Assembly: GCA_029057255.1 (NCBI GenBank)
Contig: JAICZO010000015.1
Span: 1 to 20,669, forward strand
DNA length: 20,669 nucleotides
Reading direction: 5' to 3'
Origin: Muribaculaceae bacterium
Lineage (GTDB): Bacteria; Bacteroidota; Bacteroidia; Bacteroidales; Muribaculaceae
Part shown: piece by piece, positions 1-8,331 of the stretch
How the letters are laid out: every line of letters begins with the position of its first letter
Position numbering within the stretch: the first letter of the stretch is position 1
Notes under the pieces: generated by a model
The model's database searches: none
Seen by the model: only the letters and a program-made list of their open reading frames with translations
Told to the model about the DNA's origin: nothing
Made by a program: the position numbers and the translations under genes

Positions 1-76
1 GCTCCTTCATCACAAGACAAAAATCACTCAGAGATATGCGACCCCAGCGTTAACAAATATTGGGGAACGGGGTCTT
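1..76 (+). repeat. 76-bp terminal repeat, inverted copy at the other end
   Basis: These bases are identical to the reverse complement of 20593-20668. The match stops sharply at base 77, where the two copies diverge. The repeat contains GACCCC (40-45) facing GGGGTC (69-74), and alternatively CCCCA (42-46) facing TGGGG (61-65), so it could form one of two competing hairpins. No open reading frame uses it. Because both copies sit exactly at the window ends, it is most simply a multi-copy genomic repeat at which assembly stopped. A biological inverted repeat flanking the segment is possible but less likely. Confidence 0.9.
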
Positions 77-228
77 AAATTGCCTGCCTCGGTCACCTGT
101 CGGCCGTCGGATGTGAGCGCACATGCTCGAGGCGGCCGCTATTATGGCATTGGATATGGTTTTCATGATGTATAATAGAGCTTTATGCAAAAATTAAGAA
201 TTATTTTAGAATTTTTAGACATTGCAGC
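77..228. other. Non-coding leader with imperfect inverted repeats
   Basis: No gene is seen between the terminal repeat and the nuclease promoter. The stretch has short dyads: GGCCG (102-106) facing CGGCC (133-137), and inside them ATGTG (111-115) facing CACAT (120-124) around a four-base centre. These could be a decayed terminator of an upstream gene or a cruciform, but there is no T-run after them. From about 140 onward the sequence becomes AT-rich, as expected for a Bacteroidetes promoter region. Confidence 0.4.
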
Positions 229-262
229 TATTGACTTTTACAGAAATATTTTTGTAACTTTA
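229..262 (+). promoter_or_regulatory. Probable promoter of the endonuclease-recQ pair
   Basis: TAACTTTA at 255-262 matches the Bacteroidetes -7 consensus TAnnTTTG at all but the last base. TATTG at 229-233 lies at the -33 position with a spacer of about 21 bases. The predicted start of transcription is roughly 20 bases before the ATG at 289, giving a short leader. The -33 match is only partial. Confidence 0.5.
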
Positions 263-288
263 CGAGCTTTTTTCGAAAATTACGAGAC

Positions 289-2685
289 ATGAAAATATTT
301 AAAGCCATATCACTATCATTTATCAGCCTGTTCTCGGCCGGCCTGTCTTTTGCCGCCGAACCGGCCGGTTACTACAGCTCATGCGAGAACCGCGGAGGCC
401 AGTCTCTCCTGACCGCCCTTCACGATAAGATTTCCGATCATACAACCATAAGCTACAAAGGGCTGTGGGAGCTTTACAAGACGTCGGATGTCGACGAGAA
501 CGGCAAAATCTGGGACATGTATTCGACCAAGCGCTGGAGCACAAGCGAGCAGTGCGGCAACTATACAAGTATAGGCGACTGCTACAACCGCGAGCACTCG
601 ATGCCCAAAAGCTGGTTCAACGACGCAAGCCCGATGTACAGCGACGCTTTCCACCTCTATCCTACCGACGGATATGTCAACAACCAGCGAAGCAACTACC
701 CCTTCGGCGAGTGCGCCGGCGGACAGCAGGTCAAGCCCAAGGGCGATGTCAAGCCGCTCGGAAAGCTCGGAAAGAGCACTTTCAGCGGATACTCGGGCAC
801 GGTGTTCGAGCCTGACGACCAGTATAAGGGTGACTTCGCGCGCTCTTACTTCTATATGGCGGCGTGCTACTACGACCGTATCGGCACATGGAAGAGCGAC
901 ATGCTCGCCGGAAACGGCTATCCCGCTTTCAAGCCCTGGGCAATCGACCTGCTGCTGAAGTGGCACCGCCAGGACCCCGTCAGCAAGAAGGAGACTGACC
1001 GCAACGATGTGGTATACCGCAACCAGCATAACCGCAACCCCTTCATCGACCACCCCGAGATGGTCGAGTATATATGGGGCGACAAGAAGAACGAGAAGTG
1101 GTCGTCGACAGCTTCGTCGGCGCCTGTCATCAACCGTCCTGTATCCGGCTCGACGCTCAACGTGGGCGTGACCGCCGTCGGATATAAGATTACGAAGACT
1201 GTCAATGTGCTCACTTCCGGAGCCAAGGACAATGTGACTGTCGCTGTCAGCGGCGCCGGATTCACCGTGTCGCCCGCGACTGTCAGCGCCTCGGCGGCCA
1301 ACGGCGGCGCCGACGTGACCGTGACATTTGTCTCCTCGGCCGTAGGCTCGTACAGCGGCTCGCTGACGGTCTCGACCGGCGGTGTTAAATCGACCGTGAA
1401 TCTGACGGCATCGGTTGTCGACGGTCTGCCTGTCAGCCCTGCCGAGAACATAACCGAAGAATCGTTCACCGCCGTGTGGACATACATAGGCGATGCCGAC
1501 GCACAGGGCTGCTACACCCTCACCGTGGCCGACGACGCCGGTGTGCTCGACGGCTATCCCCGCAAGGTCAACGCTGCTGCCGGACGCTATGAAGTGACCG
1601 ATCTCAACCCCTGGTCGGACTATCGCTACAGCCTGCGCTCGGAGTCGTATGTCAGCGACTATATCGACGTGCGCACTGCCGAGGCGGTGCCGTCGATCGA
1701 CTTCCTCTATGACGGCGAGCTCTACCTCGTGTCTAACCCCGGCGAGCCTTCGGTGGCAGCCGAGATTCTTATTTCGACTGTCAATATCGAGGGCGACTTC
1801 ACCGTGTCGGTCAACGCTCCCTTCGAGCTGTCGGCCGACAACAGCAGCTGGAGCCGCTTCGTCACCCTGTCGGCCGACGAGTCGCGCATGTACATCCGCC
1901 TCAACAGTGCCGTGGCAGGCGCCTTCGAGAGCCCGATACGCGGCACTTACGGCAACTATATGTGCGACAACGCCGTTGTGCGCGGTCTCGCCACTTCGAC
2001 AGCTACATTCGTCGAGGACTTCGAGGCCGAGGAAGAAGGCATGGGTAACTATGACTCCAAGACATACCACGGCACCGCTGCCGTATGGCATATCTTCGAC
2101 GGCGGCATCTACAGCTCCGACAAAGGCCATGACAGCCCCAACGCGCTGCGCATGGGCAAGAAGAACGACTCCTCGATAGAGATGACCGACGGTCGTGCCG
2201 AAGGTCTGGGCAAGGTAAGCTTCTACGCCTGTGAATGGCCCGGCGACGGACCTGCCGTCATCGCTGTCGAGTACTCTACCGACGAAGGCATCACATACAA
2301 GACCGCAGGCACAGTCACCGTCGACGGAAACGACTACAAGGAGTACGCCGTGCATGTGGGTGCGCCCTCGGGTGCCAAGCTGCGTCTGCGCCAGACCGAC
2401 GGCGGCCGACTGATGATCGACGACATCGCCATCACTGACAACTTCAACGGTGTGGCCGATGCCGACGCAGAGCGCCACCTGTGGAACGCCTACAGCCATC
2501 ACGGCACTCTCTTTGTCGACGTGCGCGCCGGCAATGCCGTCGAGACGGCAATATACAGCGTCGACGGCACAACGCTCTTCTGCGGCATGCTCGGCGAGGG
2601 TAGCCACAGCTTCGACTCGCTCATGCCCGGTAAGATATATATCGTAGTGTCGGGCGACTTCTCGCGCACAGTGATGATTCGCTGA
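289..2685 (+). CDS. Secreted endonuclease I (EndA/NucM-type) with Ig-like domains and a T9SS-like tail
   Basis: Predicted non-specific extracellular or surface nuclease of 798 residues. A signal peptide covers about residues 1-22. The Endonuclease_1 domain spans about 25-265, with REHSMPKSW (101-109; Glu102 a likely metal ligand, His103 the likely general base), a second block at 119-136 ending in NNQRSN (Asn132 and Arg134 conserved in the family), Arg185, and KWHRQDP (224-230). E. coli EndA-type enzymes are about 230 residues, so the rest is added: an Ig-like domain (about 283-378), a fibronectin III-like domain (379-464), another beta domain (465-570), a jelly-roll-like domain (572-712) and a C-terminal segment (730-798) ending GKIYIVVSGDFSRTVMIR. 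That ending resembles type A sorting domains of type IX secretion. Family knowledge suggests DNA scavenging or biofilm DNA breakdown. It lies 4 bp before recQ, so the two are probably co-transcribed. The nuclease call is firm; the T9SS route is inferred. Confidence 0.88.
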   Translation: MKIFKAISLSFISLFSAGLSFAAEPAGYYSSCENRGGQSLLTALHDKISDHTTISYKGLWELYKTSDVDENGKIWDMYSTKRWSTSEQCGNYTSIGDCYNREHSMPKSWFNDASPMYSDAFHLYPTDGYVNNQRSNYPFGECAGGQQVKPKGDVKPLGKLGKSTFSGYSGTVFEPDDQYKGDFARSYFYMAACYYDRIGTWKSDMLAGNGYPAFKPWAIDLLLKWHRQDPVSKKETDRNDVVYRNQHNRNPFIDHPEMVEYIWGDKKNEKWSSTASSAPVINRPVSGSTLNVGVTAVGYKITKTVNVLTSGAKDNVTVAVSGAGFTVSPATVSASAANGGADVTVTFVSSAVGSYSGSLTVSTGGVKSTVNLTASVVDGLPVSPAENITEESFTAVWTYIGDADAQGCYTLTVADDAGVLDGYPRKVNAAAGRYEVTDLNPWSDYRYSLRSESYVSDYIDVRTAEAVPSIDFLYDGELYLVSNPGEPSVAAEILISTVNIEGDFTVSVNAPFELSADNSSWSRFVTLSADESRMYIRLNSAVAGAFESPIRGTYGNYMCDNAVVRGLATSTATFVEDFEAEEEGMGNYDSKTYHGTAAVWHIFDGGIYSSDKGHDSPNALRMGKKNDSSIEMTDGRAEGLGKVSFYACEWPGDGPAVIAVEYSTDEGITYKTAGTVTVDGNDYKEYAVHVGAPSGAKLRLRQTDGGRLMIDDIAITDNFNGVADADAERHLWNAYSHHGTLFVDVRAGNAVETAIYSVDGTTLFCGMLGEGSHSFDSLMPGKIYIVVSGDFSRTVMIR

Positions 2686-2689
2686 CGCC

Positions 2690-4831
2690 ATGTCTGACAG
2701 CGGTCTGAAATCGAGGGCGCTCGGCCTACTGGCCAAGTTCTACGGTTACCGGTCGTTCCGCCCCGGGCAGTACGAAGTCATCGAGGCCGTGGCCTCGGGG
2801 CGCGACGCCGTCGTGCTGCTGCCCACGGGCGGCGGCAAGTCGCTCTGCTTCCAGCTCCCCGCTCTGCTTGCCGGGAGCGGGGTGGCGGTGGTGGTGTCGC
2901 CTCTGATAGCGCTCATGCAGGACCAGACGGCGGCTCTTGTGGCCAACGGCATACCTGCCGCCGCCGTTCACTCCAACCAGGACGAGGAGTACAACCGCCG
3001 CGTCCTCGAGGCCGCATTCGCCGGCAAACTCAAGCTGCTGTATACGTCGCCCGAGCGTCTGCTGCTCGACCTTGACCGCTGGAGCCGTCTGGATATAAGC
3101 CTCTTTGCCATCGACGAGGCGCACTGCATATCGCAGTGGGGGCACGACTTCCGGCCTGACTATACGGCGCTCTCGGTGCTGAAGGAGCGCCTCCCGCATG
3201 TGCCCGTAGTAGCCCTCACGGCTACCGCCGACCGCCTCACCCGCGACGACATCATCGGCCGTCTCGGCCTTCGCGACCCCTACTGCCTGCTCGGCTCGTT
3301 CGACCGCCCCAACATATCGCTCAGGGCATACAGCAACCCCGGCATGAAGGCGAGGATGAAGTTCATCGCCGAGCTTGTCCGCAAGTATCCGCAGGACTCC
3401 GGCATAGCCTACTGCCTCTCCCGCGACGGCGCCGAGAAGACTCATGCCGCTCTCTCGGCTATGGGCCTCCGCTCGGTGTGCTACCATGCCGGCATGACAG
3501 CCGATGCGCGTTCACGCTCGATGAAGGCCTTCCTTGACGGACGCGCGCAGGTGGTGTGCGCTACCGTGGCCTTCGGCATGGGCATCGACAAGAGCAATAT
3601 ACGGTGGGTGGTGCATAACAACATGCCCGGCAACATCGAGAGCTACTACCAGGAGATAGGCCGTGCCGGACGCGACGGCATGCCCGCCGAGGCGGTGCTG
3701 TTCTACTCCTATGCCGATGTCATCACCCTGCGCAAGTTTGCCGAGGAGTCGGGGCGTCAGGCCGTCAACCTTGAGAAGCTCGCCCGCATGCAGGCTTTTG
3801 CCGAGGCCAAGGTATGCCGCCGGCGCATACTCCTTAGCTACTTCAGCGAGGAGCGCGACTGCGACTGCGGCAACTGCGACATATGCCGCAACCCGCCATC
3901 GCGCTTCGACGGCACTGTCCTTGCGCAGAAGGCTCTCAGCGCCGTGATGCGCACCGGCGGCACCAATATCGGTGTCTTTACGCTCAACAATATACTGCGC
4001 GGCATGCGCCGCTCCGACATCGTCCGTGCCGGCTACGACCGCATACGCACCTTCGGCGTCGGCGCCGACCTGTCGCAGCAGCAGTGGAACGACTATATCT
4101 CGCAGATGATACAGCTCGGAGTCTTCGAGATAGCTTATGACGACGCCAACCATCTGCGCGTCACGCCCTATGGCATGAAGATACTGCGCGGCGAAGCCTC
4201 GCTGACGCTCTCGACCTACGTGCCTCCGCAGGCGGCCGCGGGCAAGAAGCAGCGCCGCGAGCCTGCCGTATCGACCGACCCGGTCAAGCAGCTTTTCGAG
4301 CAGCTCAAGGCCGTCCGCACCGAGATTGCCCGCAAGGAGGGCATGGCGCCCTATCTTGTTTTCAGCGACGCCACCTTGCTCGAGATGGCATCGCGCCGCC
4401 CCTCGACTGTCGATGAGCTGCTGCAGGTGTCGGGCGTGGGCGAGCGCAAAGCCGTGCGCTTCGGCCGCAGCTTCATCACTGCCGTGCGCAAGTTCGAGGG
4501 GCTGTCGGCGGCATCGCAGCAGGGCACAAGCCTGCGGGAGACTCTCATCCTCTTCAACGCCGGCGTACAGCCCGCCGAGATAGCCCGCATCAAGAACATC
4601 AAGCTCGTTACCGTGCACACGCACCTTGCCCGCCTGATAGAGGAGGGCATGATAAGCACCTACGGCTCGTTTATAAGCCGCAAGGAGTACGAGACAATAA
4701 CGGAAGAATTCGAGAGGAATCCCGAAGGAGCCTACGAAGCGCTCAAGGAGCGGTTCGACCAGGGCATAATAGCCATCGCCAGGGCTATAAAGAAGTCAAA
4801 ATCCGTGGCGGAGGAAAAAGCTGAAGATTGA
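2690..4831 (+). CDS. recQ: ATP-dependent DNA helicase RecQ
   Basis: 3'-5' DNA helicase of recombination and fork repair, 713 residues, cytoplasmic. All superfamily 2 motifs are visible: motif I with Lys50 (LPTGGGKS), DEAH at 142-145 followed by the RecQ aromatic-rich loop QWGHDF (149-154), TATA at motif III (about 187-190), motif V (AFGMGIDKSN, about 294-303) and motif VI (QEIGRAGRDG, 321-330). Zinc-binding cysteines are Cys376, Cys393, Cys396 and Cys399. An RQC winged-helix region follows (about 405-505), then an HRDC domain (about 531-603). A C-terminal HTH_40-like region (about 612-680) makes it longer than E. coli RecQ (about 610 residues) and is common in Bacteroidetes. The ATG lies 4 bp after the nuclease stop. 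The last 36 bp overlap the convergent hydrolase gene at 4796-5749. Confidence 0.96.
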   Translation: MSDSGLKSRALGLLAKFYGYRSFRPGQYEVIEAVASGRDAVVLLPTGGGKSLCFQLPALLAGSGVAVVVSPLIALMQDQTAALVANGIPAAAVHSNQDEEYNRRVLEAAFAGKLKLLYTSPERLLLDLDRWSRLDISLFAIDEAHCISQWGHDFRPDYTALSVLKERLPHVPVVALTATADRLTRDDIIGRLGLRDPYCLLGSFDRPNISLRAYSNPGMKARMKFIAELVRKYPQDSGIAYCLSRDGAEKTHAALSAMGLRSVCYHAGMTADARSRSMKAFLDGRAQVVCATVAFGMGIDKSNIRWVVHNNMPGNIESYYQEIGRAGRDGMPAEAVLFYSYADVITLRKFAEESGRQAVNLEKLARMQAFAEAKVCRRRILLSYFSEERDCDCGNCDICRNPPSRFDGTVLAQKALSAVMRTGGTNIGVFTLNNILRGMRRSDIVRAGYDRIRTFGVGADLSQQQWNDYISQMIQLGVFEIAYDDANHLRVTPYGMKILRGEASLTLSTYVPPQAAAGKKQRREPAVSTDPVKQLFEQLKAVRTEIARKEGMAPYLVFSDATLLEMASRRPSTVDELLQVSGVGERKAVRFGRSFITAVRKFEGLSAASQQGTSLRETLILFNAGVQPAEIARIKNIKLVTVHTHLARLIEEGMISTYGSFISRKEYETITEEFERNPEGAYEALKERFDQGIIAIARAIKKSKSVAEEKAED

Positions 4832-5749
4832 TTCGTAGTATTTGAGTCGTACCGGCTCTGACGACAGCGACAGGTCATGCAGCCCGCCGTTGAGGCTCTG
4901 TACGGTCACGTCGTCGCCGAGGGCGGCCGCGGCCTTGGCTATGCGGCGCACGTCAAGCACGCCGTCGGCGCGGTGAAAGACATCCATCGTGTCGCCACGA
5001 CGGGCCGAGGCTCCCGACGTAAGCACCAGCACGGGTACTTCGATGCCGGCACCGCGCTCCAGCTCGCGCTGTCCGCGCTCTATGGCGCGCACCCACCCGG
5101 CGTCGACGTCCGGCATCTGATCCGGTTTCCACGCGGTGCGGTACTCCCAGCGCCCTTCAAGCCCTTTGCGCAGGCTGCGGGCGTAGCGGGTGTCCTTGGG
5201 CTGCGGCACCCGCAGACCGGGCATGAAGCCGCCGATAAAAGACAGCAGCGGTATGGCGGCGCGCTCGTACCACGGCAGGTTCCATGCCAGGAAGGGGCTG
5301 TTCAGCACGAGCAGGCGCACCGCTGCCGGGCGCCGGTGCATCATGTAGAGAGCCGACGTGAGGCCGCCTGTGGAGTGCCCCAGCAAGGTCACTTCCGTGA
5401 TGCCGTCGGCTGCCATCTGCGACAGGGCGGCGTCGATGTCGGCAAAATACTCGTCGAGCGAGCGCACCTCGAAGAACTTCTGTCCGTCGAGTCGGCTGCG
5501 TCCGTACTTGCGCAGGTCGACGGCATAGAATGCATAGCCGCGGCTGTTGAACTCCACACCCATGCCGCTCTGGAAGAAATAGTCGCTGAAGCCGTGCACA
5601 TACAGCACGCCTTTGTCGCTGCCGCCCGTGGGCATGCGTCTGATGACGGTCACGGCCACCGGGCCGCTGTAGTCGTCGGGCTGTGCGAAACGGCGCTCCT
5701 CGTATCCGTCGCCGAGGATGTCGGCGCTCCATTCTTCGTGTCGCTTCAT
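4796..5749 (-). CDS. Alpha/beta hydrolase (serine aminopeptidase S33 / lysophospholipase-like)
   Basis: A 317-residue soluble alpha/beta hydrolase of the Hydrolase_4 type. The nucleophile elbow is GHSTGG (124-129, Ser126), the oxyanion-hole motif is HGF (52-54), the probable acid is Asp272 in ADGVLD, and the catalytic histidine is His301 in GGLHDLSLS. This is a complete triad for an esterase, lipase or monoacylglycerol-lipase-like enzyme; the substrate cannot be told from sequence. No signal peptide is visible. It is the last gene of the minus-strand run, 10 bp after the M16 peptidase. Its stop codon at 4796-4798 lies inside recQ, so its terminal residues are encoded antisense to the end of RecQ. 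Confidence 0.85.
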   Translation of the reverse strand: MKRHEEWSADILGDGYEERRFAQPDDYSGPVAVTVIRRMPTGGSDKGVLYVHGFSDYFFQSGMGVEFNSRGYAFYAVDLRKYGRSRLDGQKFFEVRSLDEYFADIDAALSQMAADGITEVTLLGHSTGGLTSALYMMHRRPAAVRLLVLNSPFLAWNLPWYERAAIPLLSFIGGFMPGLRVPQPKDTRYARSLRKGLEGRWEYRTAWKPDQMPDVDAGWVRAIERGQRELERGAGIEVPVLVLTSGASARRGDTMDVFHRADGVLDVRRIAKAAAALGDDVTVQSLNGGLHDLSLSSEPVRLKYYESIFSFFLRHGF

Positions 5750-5759
5750 GTGGCAGAGT

Positions 5760-7022
5760 TTATTTGGCGGCGGGGCGGTATATTACCGTTGCCGAGGGTG
5801 TGTCATTGAAAATGTGGTCGGCGGTGAGCCTGATGTCTTCGGTGGTGAGTCGCCGGCGGTCCGACACGGTGCGGTTGATGTCTTCGCCGTGATACTCGGC
5901 CGTGGCAAGGTTGGTGGCGCGGGCAAGATAGCCCGTGTTTGAGAAGCGGAAGGTAGCCTCGAAGTTGTTGAGAGTGCGCTCCAGCTCGGAGGCGCCAAGC
6001 TCTCCGGGCACTGCGAGGGCGCGGGCCTGCTCCATGAGCAGCTCTCCTGCGCGGGCTATGTCGGCGTCGCTGTTGGAGCTCAGACGTGCTGTCAGAAGCA
6101 GCAGTCCCGGCTCCTCGCTGCCGATGACCGAAGCGTCGGAGTCGGTTATGAGTCCGGCCGCGGTGCCGTTGACGAGGCGGTTGCGCAGTCGTGCCGAGCG
6201 GCCTACCGACAGTATGTCGGTCAGGGTGTCGGCTGCGAAATATCCCTTGGTGCCATAGGGGTCCATGGGGAAGGCTTTGACAATGAGCGGGAATGGTACG
6301 TCGCCCTCGACGGTGGCCACGACGTCGCTTGTCGGGAAACCGGGGGCGGGCAGGGCGCGTGCCGCTGTCGTGCGTGCGGGGATGTCGCCGAACCATGCCT
6401 CGGCGCGGCGGCATGCCGTGTCGAAGTCGACGTTGCCCACAATCGAGAGTATAGCGTTGCCCGGGGCATAGTGCGAGTAGAACCACTCCTTGACATCGTC
6501 GAGGGTGACCTTGCCTATGTGCTCGGGCTTGAGGCCTATCGTAGGCCACGAGTAGGGATGGTCGCTGCCGTAGGCGAGGGCGCGCAGGCGGTGGAAGAGG
6601 TCGCCGTAGGGGCGGTCGAGGCATGTCTGCTTGAATTCCTCCACGACGACGCCTTTCTGCACTGCGAGCGTGCGCTCGCTGAAGTCGAGGGCGAGCATGC
6701 GGTCGCTCTCGAGATACAGTGCCGTGTCGAGATTCTGCGCCGGCACCGTGTCGTAGAAGTTGGTGAAGTCGGAGGATGTCCAGGCATTGTTTTTCCCGCC
6801 GGCGTCCTCAAGCTCGGAGTCGAACGACGGGACGTTGGCCGAGCCTCCGAACATCAGGTGCTCGAAGAGATGCGCCATGCCCGTGAGGGTGCGCTTCTCG
6901 TCGCGCGAGCCCACGTCATAGAGCACGTCGACCGCCACCATCGCGGTGGTGGGGTCGAACGAGTGTACTATTCTTAGGCCGTTAGCGAGCGTGTGACGGC
7001 CGACGGGAATGTCGAGAGCCAT
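5760..7022 (-). CDS. M16 (pitrilysin/insulinase-like) zinc peptidase
   Basis: A 420-residue metallopeptidase with the inverted zinc motif HLFEH (His51, Glu54, His55), and a third ligand in VVVEEF (Glu128 or Glu129) at the family distance. The block around 159-194 (PEHIGKVTLDDVKEWFYSHY, then GNAILSIVGNVDF) marks the start of the M16_C half. The length is one N-plus-C unit, as in processing-peptidase beta-like enzymes that work as dimers. No signal peptide is seen, so a cytoplasmic location is likely, although other Bacteroidales M16 proteins are periplasmic. Its ATG shares one base with the stop codon of the upstream cyclophilin gene (TAATG), indicating translational coupling. The substrate is unknown. 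Confidence 0.92.
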   Translation of the reverse strand: MALDIPVGRHTLANGLRIVHSFDPTTAMVAVDVLYDVGSRDEKRTLTGMAHLFEHLMFGGSANVPSFDSELEDAGGKNNAWTSSDFTNFYDTVPAQNLDTALYLESDRMLALDFSERTLAVQKGVVVEEFKQTCLDRPYGDLFHRLRALAYGSDHPYSWPTIGLKPEHIGKVTLDDVKEWFYSHYAPGNAILSIVGNVDFDTACRRAEAWFGDIPARTTAARALPAPGFPTSDVVATVEGDVPFPLIVKAFPMDPYGTKGYFAADTLTDILSVGRSARLRNRLVNGTAAGLITDSDASVIGSEEPGLLLLTARLSSNSDADIARAGELLMEQARALAVPGELGASELERTLNNFEATFRFSNTGYLARATNLATAEYHGEDINRTVSDRRRLTTEDIRLTADHIFNDTPSATVIYRPAAK

Positions 7023-7900
7023 TATTTCTCGATCTTCATCGACAAGATGCGGATGTCCTGCGAGGGACGGTCGCGGCCGTCAGTCTCAGCTTTCTCGATG
7101 CGGTCGATGGTCTCCATGCCCTCGACTACTTCGCCGAAGACGGTGTACTCGCCGTCGAGATGGGGAGCGCCGCCGACTGTCGTGTAGGCCTGCTTCATCT
7201 CGGGAGTGATTTCGGGAGCGGGAGCTGCCGCCGCTTCGGCCTCGGTCTGCTTGATGAGGGTGTCCTGGAGAGCCTGGAGTCCGGCGCGGTCGCCCTTGCG
7301 CTGCATCTCGATGATGGCGTCGCGGTGAGCGAGGGCGAGGCGGTTGAAGATAGCCTGCATCTGGTTGTTCTTGAGGTGCTGTGCCATCTGCTTCATCTCG
7401 GCCTCCGACGACTTGCGTCCGGTCACGATGTAGAACTGCGAGCCCGACGACTGCTTCATGGGGTTGACCTGGTCGCCCTGGCGTGCGGCGGCCAGAGCGC
7501 CGCGCTTGTGGAAGTGACGGGGGTATACGATTTCGGCGTCGATCTTATAGCCCGGGCCGCCGGCTCCGAGAGCCTGTCCGGGCTGTGCGGTCTTCGAGTC
7601 GGGGTCGCCGGCCTGAATCATGAAGTCTTTGATGACGCGGTGGAAGAGTGTGTTGTCGTAGTAGCCCTCGTTGACGAGCTTGACGAAGTTGTCGCGGTGC
7701 TTGGGAGTGTCTCCGTAGAGGAGCACGGTGAAGTTTCCTGCGGTGGTCCTTACGGCCACGCGTACCGATGTAGTGTCGGCGGTCTGTTCGGTCATAGTGT
7801 TGTTGCTGTTGTTGGCGGTCTGCGCGTCGACAGAGCGGGAGCAGGCCATGAGTGACAGTGCCGGCAGTATGGCCGGCAGTATATATCTGAAAAGTTTCAT
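7022..7900 (-). CDS. Cyclophilin-type peptidyl-prolyl isomerase lipoprotein
   Basis: A 292-residue protein with a lipoprotein signal (LSLMAC, acylated Cys20 expected), placing it in the periplasm or outer membrane. The cyclophilin core begins at about residue 45. Catalytic residues are seen in FHRVIKDFMIQAGD (86-99: Arg88, Phe93, Gln96), SGSQFYI (about 142-148) and HLDGEYTVFGEV (247-258). The core is split by a charged, helix-forming insertion of roughly 75 residues (about 163-236) that is rich in Lys, Glu and Gln and ends in an Ala/Pro-rich stretch. The role is proline isomerisation during folding of exported proteins. It lies 6 bp downstream of the unknown 126-residue gene and is coupled by a one-base overlap to the M16 peptidase, suggesting linked envelope protein quality control. 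Confidence 0.94.
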   Translation of the reverse strand: MKLFRYILPAILPALSLMACSRSVDAQTANNSNNTMTEQTADTTSVRVAVRTTAGNFTVLLYGDTPKHRDNFVKLVNEGYYDNTLFHRVIKDFMIQAGDPDSKTAQPGQALGAGGPGYKIDAEIVYPRHFHKRGALAAARQGDQVNPMKQSSGSQFYIVTGRKSSEAEMKQMAQHLKNNQMQAIFNRLALAHRDAIIEMQRKGDRAGLQALQDTLIKQTEAEAAAAPAPEITPEMKQAYTTVGGAPHLDGEYTVFGEVVEGMETIDRIEKAETDGRDRPSQDIRILSMKIEK

Positions 7901-7906
7901 ATTCGG

Positions 7907-8287
7907 TCAGATAGCCGTGGTGGGGTACAGGCGCTTGTATATGCGACGGAAGTTGTCGTCGCAGGCGCACAGCTGCGAAGCCCTCTCGATGCAGTCGCTG
8001 CCGTAGAGTCCCTGCATCAGGTCGGGCAGATAGCGGTGCTCGCGGTCTTTGTCGATGGCACCCGCCACAAGCGTCTTGATTGCCGGAGCGTATGCCTCGG
8101 CGTCGATAGCGTTGAGATAGCGTGCCGCGCTCGCGAGGAACTGCCCCGACAGGTCGACGCGCTCCATGTTTTCGATTAGGGCGTCAATCTCGGCCGGTCC
8201 GCATTCACCTATATGGTTTGCCAGATACTCGTATGTCAGCAGTCCGTCGGGATCCTGGCGCAATGCTTTGATGTCGTTTTCTGTCAT
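7907..8287 (-). CDS. Small helical protein of unknown function
   Basis: A 126-residue protein that I do not recognise. It is acidic to neutral and appears all-helical, with no signal peptide, membrane segment or known catalytic motif. Three cysteines occur in the C-terminal third, in DCIERASQLCACDD. It sits between dnaX (44 bp upstream) and the cyclophilin gene (6 bp downstream) in the same orientation, so it is probably part of the dnaX transcript. The ATG at 8285-8287 opens the reading frame just after an AT-rich leader. Codon use matches its neighbours, which supports a real gene. No function can be assigned. Confidence 0.75.
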   Translation of the reverse strand: MTENDIKALRQDPDGLLTYEYLANHIGECGPAEIDALIENMERVDLSGQFLASAARYLNAIDAEAYAPAIKTLVAGAIDKDREHRYLPDLMQGLYGSDCIERASQLCACDDNFRRIYKRLYPTTAI

Positions 8288-8331
8288 AATTCTATAGATT
8301 TCGTCAGTGGTTTTCTGGCTCAGGGAGCCTG

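Noticed and set aside
129..198. Short frame and possible leader peptide before the nuclease promoter
   Set aside because: The ATG-started frame is under 20 codons and AT-rich, has no ribosome-site evidence, and lies upstream of the predicted promoter.
379..2736. 785-codon open frame on the minus strand opposite the endonuclease gene
   Set aside because: It mirrors the GC-rich codon pattern of the real gene, its protein is low-complexity (His, Val, Ala, Gly) with no motifs, and the plus-strand frame has a clear nuclease domain and signal peptide.
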